Of a DNA stretch of 37,152 nt, positions 31,660-37,152 are shown piece by piece. Both the position numbers and the translations under genes were made by a program. This stretch comes from Rhodocyclales bacterium (lineage in GTDB: Bacteria > Pseudomonadota > Gammaproteobacteria > Burkholderiales > Rhodocyclaceae): positions 1 through 37,152 of the forward strand of contig JAPLQY010000045.1 of the NCBI GenBank assembly GCA_026399475.1. Reading direction: 5' to 3'. Within the stretch, counting starts at the first letter, position 1. Each line of letters starts with the position of its first letter. The notes below the pieces were generated by a model. That model ran no database searches. It was not told where the DNA came from and was given only the letters and a program-made list of their open reading frames with translations.

Positions 31660-33239
31660 ACGGCACCGAGTTTATTGATCTGGCCGCTTGTGCCGAGAAA
31701 GGTCATAGCGATCAATGTGATGTCTGCGTGATCGGCGCGGGTGCCGCTGGAATCTATCTCGCGGTTGAACTGGTCGCTCGTGGACTGGACGTGATATTGC
31801 TAGAAGCCGGAAACACGCGCGGATCGGATGTCTCGGCTATCGGCTTCGATGCCCGGTTCGCTGCTGAAATTTATCCGGGTGCAACGAAAGGCCGTTTCTT
31901 CGGACTGGGTGGATCAACCTCAAGCTGGGGCGGTTTGCTCATACCGCACTCGCTCCATGACTTGCGGGAAAAGGTATCGGGTGACTTCGATCCCTGGCAG
32001 CACGTCGTGCAGACGGTGAGCGATCAGACTCGTTCCGTACTGGAGAAGCTGGGCTGGCATTGTGGGGCAGATTTTTCAGATTTCGCCAAGTCACAATCCG
32101 ATGAGACTGGTGATGCATTGAGGGTGGCTGGACTCGATGTTACCGCCGGTCTTTTTTTGCCATTTCGGAAAAAGAACCTCGTTTGGCTATTGAGGAGAAA
32201 GTCAGGCAACGACTCTCGGCTAAGGATCTTCTACAACGCAGTAGTCAATGGTTGGCGTGCGGCGCCGGATGCCGCTGGCGCTCGAATTCAACAAGTCCAG
32301 GCAGTTTCCAGCAACGGGAAGCGGCTTGCCGTGACGGCCCAGCGATTTATTGTTGCCGCGGGCGCGATTGAATCTGCTCGAATATTATTGGAACTGGATC
32401 AGTCATCGCCTCAACCCCTGATCCGCGAGAGTTCCGCCATCGGCAGCTATATGGCAGATCATCTGTCATTACCCATTGCTGATGTTGCGCCTGGCAGCAT
32501 TCAAGCTGCCATCAGATTGTTCGCGCCGCGCTTTTCAAAGGGCTGGATGCGAAGTTTTCGTTTCCTGGAGTCAAATCCACCGATTGACGCGCCACGTGCT
32601 TTTTCACACTTTGTTTTTGATAACCAGAACCCAGGTTTTGCCTTGGCTAGAGAGGCACTCGGTGCATTGCAAGGAAAGCGCTGGCCACAAGTATCCGCGA
32701 AGGATTTGATTGCGGGTATTGGCGGCTTGGCTCGGCTTGGATACCGGCGCTACGCCAGTTCGTCGTTGTACATTCCATCTGATACGAAGACACTCCTGCA
32801 ACTGGATATCGAACAGGTTTCTGTGCGCGAAAACGGGATCAAGCTGGGTGATGAATTGGATAGATATGGCAGGCGTATTGCCAAAATTCGTTGGCGGATT
32901 GCCGAGCGCGATGTCGATAACATGTGGCTAACCGCCAAGCGCATTTTGGAAAAATGGCCAGGAGGCAGATCCTCTCTGCCTAATCTTTTGCCGCGGCTCG
33001 ATGATTGCAATGCGACAAAGCCACATGATGCGTATCATCCGGTGGGCACTTGCCGCATGGGTAAGGATCGTGAGGCCGTGGTCGATGAGAATTTGAAAGT
33101 TTGGGGGCTGGAGAATCTTTGGGTGGTGAGCACTGGCGTATTGCCCAGTGCAGGTACCGCCAATCCGACATTCACGATGTTGTGCCTGGCTGATAGGTTG
33201 GCAGAGCACTTTGCTGATAATCGGAGCGCGCTGAATTGA
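31656..33239 (+). CDS. GMC-family FAD-dependent oxidoreductase
   Basis: 527 residues. FAD-binding VIGAGAAGIYLAVE (glycines 27, 29 and 32) and the LLEAG end of the second strand are followed by FGLGGSTSSWGGLL, the GMC signature around the flavin. The C-terminal active-site pair is His461 in YHPVGTCRMG and Asn503 in SAGTANPTFTM. There is no signal peptide, so the enzyme is cytoplasmic. GMC enzymes oxidise primary or secondary alcohols, including sugars. Such an enzyme inside a repeat-unit operon, coupled to an aldo/keto reductase, is uncommon and suggests that a keto or aldehydo intermediate is made on a sugar or substituent. ATGA overlap upstream, TTGA overlap downstream. Confidence 0.9.
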   Translation: MNGTEFIDLAACAEKGHSDQCDVCVIGAGAAGIYLAVELVARGLDVILLEAGNTRGSDVSAIGFDARFAAEIYPGATKGRFFGLGGSTSSWGGLLIPHSLHDLREKVSGDFDPWQHVVQTVSDQTRSVLEKLGWHCGADFSDFAKSQSDETGDALRVAGLDVTAGLFLPFRKKNLVWLLRRKSGNDSRLRIFYNAVVNGWRAAPDAAGARIQQVQAVSSNGKRLAVTAQRFIVAAGAIESARILLELDQSSPQPLIRESSAIGSYMADHLSLPIADVAPGSIQAAIRLFAPRFSKGWMRSFRFLESNPPIDAPRAFSHFVFDNQNPGFALAREALGALQGKRWPQVSAKDLIAGIGGLARLGYRRYASSSLYIPSDTKTLLQLDIEQVSVRENGIKLGDELDRYGRRIAKIRWRIAERDVDNMWLTAKRILEKWPGGRSSLPNLLPRLDDCNATKPHDAYHPVGTCRMGKDREAVVDENLKVWGLENLWVVSTGVLPSAGTANPTFTMLCLADRLAEHFADNRSALN

Positions 33240-34138
33240 GCAAATCCACAGCGCACAATTTAGGTTGGCAGCCTGGCGTGGCGCCCGTCGCGGTAGTCAT
33301 GATCTCGCTTAACGAGGGGCACAACATGGAGGCGGTGTGCCAAAACCTCGCGGGATGGGCGCAGGAAGTGTTCCTTGTGGATAGTTACAGCCAGGATGAC
33401 ACCTTGGATGTTGCCTTGCGCTATGGTGTTCAGGTGGTACAGAGACGCTTTGGTGGATTTGGCGATCAGTGGAATTTCGCGTTGAAGGAACTGCCGATCA
33501 CCGCGCCGTGGACGATGAAGTTCGATCCGGATGAGCGTTTGTCGGACGAGTTGAAGGCTTGCTTGCTTCAGGCGATGAACCGGAATGAGGGTAACGGTTT
33601 GTCGCTGGATCGATGCCTGTGGTTTATGGGCCGGCCGTTACCAGTGCGCCAGACTTTGGTGCGGCTCTGGCGTAGCGGGTGTTGCCGATTCACTGATGTC
33701 GCGGTAAATGAACACCCTATTGTTGAGGGACGTATCGTGCATGTAGCAGGTGAAATGGCGCATCACGATAGCCCCGATCTGGATCACTGGCTGGAAAAGC
33801 AAAACCGATACACCACTGCCGAGGCGATCAGTGCCTACAACCAGTCCCCGTTGTCCGATACGCCGCAGCTGCTAGGCACGGCCTTCCAGCGCCGCATGTG
33901 GCTCAAGAAGAACTTTAATCGACTGCCCTTTCGCTATTTCTTGTTGTTTCTCTATCACTGGCTTTGGCAGGGTGCATGGCGTGCAGGCTGGGTGGGCTAT
34001 GCTTGGGCGCGCTTGCGAGCGGATGTGATGCGGCTGATCGAATACAAACACCGCGAAATAGAAATCACCGGACGTTTGCCGGTAAAGCGGTCTTATGGAC
34101 CGGGCCAGGCGGATGACCGGGTGCGACAGTGCGAATGA
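33236..34138 (+). CDS. Glycosyltransferase family 2 (KdtX/WaaE-like)
   Basis: 300 residues. The start is taken as TTG 33236, which overlaps the preceding stop (TTGA); the next Met lies inside the first strand of the fold and would remove it. PVAVVMISLNEGHNMEAVCQNL, VFLVDSYSQDDTLDVA and MKFDPDERLSDEL give the GT-A nucleotide-binding core and DxD-like acidic motif; DVAVNEHPIVEG is typical of WaaE/KdtX relatives that add sugars to core or repeat units. It is the only GT-A enzyme of the operon. Hydrophobic residues near 225-245 (YFLLFLYHWLWQGAW) suggest membrane contact. ATGA overlap with the next gene. Confidence 0.88.
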   Translation: MSKSTAHNLGWQPGVAPVAVVMISLNEGHNMEAVCQNLAGWAQEVFLVDSYSQDDTLDVALRYGVQVVQRRFGGFGDQWNFALKELPITAPWTMKFDPDERLSDELKACLLQAMNRNEGNGLSLDRCLWFMGRPLPVRQTLVRLWRSGCCRFTDVAVNEHPIVEGRIVHVAGEMAHHDSPDLDHWLEKQNRYTTAEAISAYNQSPLSDTPQLLGTAFQRRMWLKKNFNRLPFRYFLLFLYHWLWQGAWRAGWVGYAWARLRADVMRLIEYKHREIEITGRLPVKRSYGPGQADDRVRQCE

Positions 34139-34755
34139 TCGATGTTCTGCTTGGGTTGTTCAAGCGGTTCCTATTCAGCCGGGTACTCTGGTTTGTAGTG
34201 ATGGGGTTTTTGTCGCTGTTCTTTCTTGTTCGTCAGGCAGGGTCGTATGTGTCTGGGCCGGTTGACACCCCAACTAAGGCCGATCTGATCGTAGCGCTCG
34301 GTGGGGATGCAGGAGCGCGGATTGTCCGGGCGGGCGACTTATATGCCGGTAGATATGCGCCCCGTGTATTGCTCACTGGGCTGGAGTTCGGCCTGGAACA
34401 AACCCGGGGGCACTATCTTGAATGGCGGGCTGCGTTTTTATTGGAACAAATGGTGCCGCGTGATGTGATCTATTTCGATCTGCAATCGCGCAATACTTGG
34501 GAAGAGGCCAGGAATACGCGACGGCTGATGGAAACGAATGGCTGGCGCACGGTACTGGTGGTAAGCGACCCGCCGCATCTACGAAGACTGTCGTGGGTGT
34601 GGGGCAAGGCTTTTGATGGCAGCCCACTGCAGTATCGTTTGGTGGCTGCACCTATGGCTGCATGGGATGCGCCCCATTGGTGGCGCCATGAAGCGTCAGC
34701 TCAATTTGTACTGATGGAATTGATCAAGCTGGGTTATTACCATGTGGCTCACTGA
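34135..34755 (+). CDS. DUF218 / YdcF-SanA-ElyC family membrane protein
   Basis: 206 residues from ATG 34135 (ATGA overlap; a GTG at 34129 would add two residues). One N-terminal transmembrane segment (VLWFVVMGFLSLFFLV) is followed by a periplasmic DUF218 domain: ADLIVALGGDAGARIVRAGDL, LLTGLEFG, NTWEEARNTRRLM and VLVVSDPPHLRRLSWVW are the family's conserved blocks. Relatives ElyC and SanA act in peptidoglycan precursor supply and vancomycin resistance, apparently at the level of undecaprenyl-linked intermediates, but no reaction is established. In this operon a role in lipid carrier handling during polysaccharide export is a reasonable inference. The stop codon lies inside a perfect 25-base palindrome. 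Confidence 0.85.
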   Translation: MIDVLLGLFKRFLFSRVLWFVVMGFLSLFFLVRQAGSYVSGPVDTPTKADLIVALGGDAGARIVRAGDLYAGRYAPRVLLTGLEFGLEQTRGHYLEWRAAFLLEQMVPRDVIYFDLQSRNTWEEARNTRRLMETNGWRTVLVVSDPPHLRRLSWVWGKAFDGSPLQYRLVAAPMAAWDAPHWWRHEASAQFVLMELIKLGYYHVAH

Positions 34756-34764
34756 GCCACATGG
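34740..34764. repeat. Perfect 25-base palindrome followed by GGTC tandem repeat
   Basis: Arms CCATGTGGCTCA and TGAGCCACATGG flank a single C; the second arm includes the TGA stop of the DUF218 gene. A tetramer repeat (GGTCGGTCGGTCGG, 34763-34776) follows, and the next ATG is at 34786. There is no T run, so it is not a standard terminator. In RNA it would form a stable hairpin between two genes of one operon; in DNA it could bind a dimeric protein. Confidence 0.8.
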
Positions 34765-34785
34765 TCGGTCGGTCGGCCCGCGTTA

Positions 34786-36705
34786 ATGTGCGGAATCCTC
34801 GGCTTTTCTGGCGAATTTGATCCGGCGGTGTTGCGCGTGGGTTTGCATGCGATTGCACATCGTGGCCCAGATGATTCCGGCCAATTCTTCGATGACCAGG
34901 CCGGTGTGGGCTTGGGGCATGTGCGGCTTTCAATAATTGATCTGTCACCGCTCGGGCATCAACCGATGGCCGACGTGTCCGGTTCTTCGGTCATTGTCTT
35001 CAATGGTGAGATATACAACTTTCGCGAACTACGAACTCAACTACAGCTTGAGGGCTACTGCTTTCGTGGCCACTCGGATACCGAGGTGCTACTGGCTCTT
35101 TACCAAGCACACGGCGATGCGCTGCTCTCAATGCTCAACGGCATTTTCGCTTTTGCAATTTATGACAGGGTCGAGCAGACGATTCTTTTCGCTTGCGATG
35201 CGATGGGTGTCAAGCCGCTTTATTTCACTGAGGGCCGCAAAGGTTTTGCTTTCGCCAGCGAGTTAAAGGGCCTGGTTGCATTGGCTGACATGGCGGAATC
35301 GCTGGATATTTCGGCCTTGTATCGAACGCTTGGGTTCTTGTGGAGCCCGGGCGGGGCGACTCCGTTCAAGGGGGTTGGCCGACTGGGGCCGGGTGAGGCA
35401 CTTCGGGTCAAAGCTGGAAGCGTCATCCGGCGCTGGCATTGGGCACGTTCGCCCTGGATGGATACACCTCTGGTATTGGATGCAGATGAAGCTGTTGGTC
35501 GTGTGCAAGCCGGACTGCGCACTGCCGTGTATCGACAGATGGTCGCGGATGTGCCCGTGGGCGCGTTTCTGTCCGGCGGGCTGGATTCCAGCGCGGTGGT
35601 GGCGATGGCACGCGAGGTGTCGCCGGAGATCGAGTGCTTTACGATCGATACCGGCGCGTCGCGCGACGCAGGCGTGACAGATGATCTGCCGTACGCTCGG
35701 CAGGTAGCCAAGCACCTTGGAGTGAGACTGCACGAGATCAAGGTTGATTCATTACGCATGGCGACGGACCTTGAGCGGATGGTGGTGCAACTGGATGAAC
35801 CTCTGGCCGATCCAGCTCCCCTGAACGTTTTGTATATTAGCCAACTTGCTCGCGAGCACGGGGTAAAGGTGCTGCTCTCAGGGGCGGGCGGGGATGATCT
35901 GTTCACGGGATATCGACGGCATCGGGCCTTGATGCTGGAGCGCTATTGGGCATGGTTGCCGGCGCCGGTTCGCCATGGTTTGTGCAATGTGAGTTCGTGT
36001 CTGGGCCAGAGTGGCGCCTTGGGGCGGCGGTTGACCAAGGCATTTGCCCACGCGGGCCTGCCGGCCGACCAGCGGTTGACGGGCTATTTTTTGTGGGCAG
36101 ATCCGGCACGGGTGCTGGGTTTGTTTGCAGCGGAATACCGCGCAGCCTTGGCGAACGAGGTGATGGCCGCGCCGTTGGAGGGCTATCTCCGTACCTTGCC
36201 AGCCGGGTTGCCTCCCATGCAGCGGATGCTGGCACTGGAGCAAAGGTTTTTTTTGGCTGATCACAATTTGTTGTACACCGACAAAATGTCGATGGCCGTC
36301 GGCGTCGAGGTACGTGTGCCCTTTCTTGATAACGACCTGGTGCGCTTGGCCAACTCCCTTCCGCCGGACTTCAAGCAGCGCGGTGCTGAAGGCAAATGGG
36401 TGTTGAAGAAGGCGATGGAACCCTACCTGCCGCACAATGTGATCTATCGACCCAAGTCAGGCTTCGGCGCACCCCTAAGGCATTGGTTGCGGCATGAGTT
36501 GCGCGAGTGGGTAGGTGATATGTTGTCCGCGGAAACATTGAGGCGACGCGGGTTGTTTGATCCCGCGGCGGTGGCGGCCCTTATTGCAGATGATCAGGCC
36601 GGACGGGTGGATGCGGCTTATACGATTCTGGGGCTGGTGTGTATCGAAATATGGTGCCGCGAATTTATGGACAAAGGCTTGGTAAAGGGCGCTGCGAATG
36701 GCTGA
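34786..36705 (+). CDS. asnB: Asparagine-synthetase-like glutamine amidotransferase 3
   Basis: 639 residues. MCGILGFSGEF with Cys2, HRGPDDSGQFF, RLSIIDLSPLGHQPM, FNGEIYNFRE and HSDTEVLLAL are intact glutaminase motifs. The synthetase domain has SGGLDS (about 263-268), SGAGGDDLFTGYRRHR and DKMSMAVGVEVRVPFLD. It shares the RLSIIDLSPLGHQPM block exactly with amidotransferase 1 but diverges elsewhere, so it is a paralog rather than a recent duplicate. There is no Shine-Dalgarno sequence just before the ATG; a palindrome and tetramer repeat fill the 30-base leader. Likely role: amidation of a uronic acid residue or its precursor, as for copy 1. Its last eight bases overlap the next gene. Confidence 0.92.
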   Translation: MCGILGFSGEFDPAVLRVGLHAIAHRGPDDSGQFFDDQAGVGLGHVRLSIIDLSPLGHQPMADVSGSSVIVFNGEIYNFRELRTQLQLEGYCFRGHSDTEVLLALYQAHGDALLSMLNGIFAFAIYDRVEQTILFACDAMGVKPLYFTEGRKGFAFASELKGLVALADMAESLDISALYRTLGFLWSPGGATPFKGVGRLGPGEALRVKAGSVIRRWHWARSPWMDTPLVLDADEAVGRVQAGLRTAVYRQMVADVPVGAFLSGGLDSSAVVAMAREVSPEIECFTIDTGASRDAGVTDDLPYARQVAKHLGVRLHEIKVDSLRMATDLERMVVQLDEPLADPAPLNVLYISQLAREHGVKVLLSGAGGDDLFTGYRRHRALMLERYWAWLPAPVRHGLCNVSSCLGQSGALGRRLTKAFAHAGLPADQRLTGYFLWADPARVLGLFAAEYRAALANEVMAAPLEGYLRTLPAGLPPMQRMLALEQRFFLADHNLLYTDKMSMAVGVEVRVPFLDNDLVRLANSLPPDFKQRGAEGKWVLKKAMEPYLPHNVIYRPKSGFGAPLRHWLRHELREWVGDMLSAETLRRRGLFDPAAVAALIADDQAGRVDAAYTILGLVCIEIWCREFMDKGLVKGAANG

Positions 36706-37012
36706 TTTGAAGCAGGAAGTGCGTGACTTCTGGAATGAGGCTTCGTGCGGAGAGCGCCTGCTTCTTGAGGGCTTGGACAAGTCCGGGTATTTGGCGCAAA
36801 TGGAAAAGCGATATTCGCTGGAGCCATATATCGAGGGCTTTGCCGAATTCGATCGGGCATGCGATCAGGATGTGCTGGAGATTGGTGTCGGGCTGGGCGC
36901 TGACCACCAGCGCTTTGCGCAGGAGGGTGCAAGGCTGGCAGGGATTGACCTTACCGATCGAGCGATTGAGCACACCCGGCGACGGTTTGATCTGTTTGGT
37001 TTGCAGTCCGAT
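36698..37012 (+). pseudogene. SAM methyltransferase truncated by an insertion sequence
   Basis: The first 105 codons read as a class I methyltransferase: DFWNEASCGERLLLEGLDKS at the N-terminus and motif I VLEIGVGLGADHQRFAQEG followed by LAGIDLTDRAIEHTRRRF. Relatives are about 250-280 residues, continuing with an acidic motif and a VLHH-type motif that are missing here. After residue GLQSD the frame runs into the terminal repeat of an IS3-like element and stops at 37102, so the 134-residue product would be a chimera lacking most of the catalytic domain. The start overlaps amidotransferase 3 by eight bases, so the gene belonged to the operon before the insertion. Confidence 0.85.
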
Positions 37013-37152
37013 TGTACCGGCTCCGATTGTCTGGACACGCTTTTGCAACTCAGGCCGCCTTTCGCATGGCAGAAGCCTGTCGGACTTCAAGGGGTGACAT
37101 GAAGCCCATTTTTTCGAGACGCCAATGGCGATTGTAGCGATCCTTGAATTCG
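37013..37152 (-). mobile_element. IS3-like insertion sequence, right end (partial)
   Basis: The element begins at 37013 with TGTACCGG and contains TGGACACGC about 20 bases in, the arrangement seen in IS3-group terminal repeats. Inside it, on the minus strand, is the C-terminus of a transposase. The methyltransferase reading frame is interrupted precisely at 37012/37013; the 3-4 bases just before (GAT or CGAT) would be the target duplication. The left end lies beyond the window. Confidence 0.7.
37050..37151 (-). CDS. IS3-like transposase OrfB, C-terminal fragment
   Basis: The minus strand reads EFKDRYNRHWRLEKMGFMSP followed by LEVRQASAMRKAA and a stop at 37052-37050. This has the form of the end of an rve-domain integrase/transposase, where a YN...HW/RPH...LG(Y/F)xSP segment closes the catalytic domain. 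Only the last 33 residues are in the window, so the DDE residues cannot be seen. The distance of the stop to the element end (37 bases) suits an IS3-family element. Confidence 0.65.
   Translation of the reverse strand, partial: EFKDRYNRHWRLEKMGFMSPLEVRQASAMRKAA

Overview
The window is most of a Wzy-dependent exopolysaccharide / O-antigen-type polysaccharide locus from a GC-rich Gram-negative bacterium. An outer-membrane beta-barrel protein, an outer-membrane polysaccharide export (OPX) protein, a Wzc-like tyrosine kinase and a PHP-type phosphatase occur together, and the general style suggests a betaproteobacterium (Rhodocyclales / Nitrosomonadales type). That placement is inference; no rRNA or housekeeping marker is present.

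Left part (1-9686, + strand). A 5'-truncated WecA-type initiating phosphoglycosyl transferase is fused at about 139/140 to unrelated sequence that looks like the end of an insertion sequence. It is followed by an exported Sel1-repeat protein, a lytic transglycosylase and a second Sel1-repeat protein. After a consensus-like promoter and a probably frameshifted small exported protein comes the secretion module: beta-barrel protein, strong terminator, OPX protein, Wzz/BY-kinase fusion (PCP-2a) and PHP phosphatase.

Middle part (9687-14601). A small exported protein of unknown function lies between two REP-like inverted-repeat pairs of opposite arrangement. It faces a minus-strand block: a FecR-domain protein with a very long Ala-rich tail ending at its own terminator, then a small exported/anchored TPR-like protein coupled to an O-antigen ligase-family protein.

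Right part (14602-37012, + strand). A tightly packed operon of about 19 genes, mostly with ATGA/TGATG/TAATG overlaps: UDP-HexNAc 6-dehydrogenase (TviB/WbpO class), Wzx flippase, four GT-B glycosyltransferases, one GT2 glycosyltransferase, a candidate Wzy polymerase, five methyltransferases (one broken), an aldo/keto reductase, a GMC oxidoreductase, a DUF218/YdcF protein and three separate glutamine-dependent asparagine-synthetase-like amidotransferases. From about 15.9 kb the base composition becomes more AT-rich and uneven, as expected of a horizontally exchanged serotype-specific region. The last methyltransferase is cut at 37012/37013 by an IS3-like element that runs off the window.

Working model (inference): the dehydrogenase makes a UDP-HexNAc-uronic acid, the amidotransferases convert several uronic acid carboxyls to amides (as WbpS is thought to do in P. 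aeruginosa O6), methyltransferases and the AKR/GMC pair add further decorations, Wzx/Wzy flip and polymerise, and the OPX/PCP/phosphatase machine exports. Three paralogous amidotransferases together with a GMC oxidoreductase in one glycan locus is the most distinctive aspect of the window.
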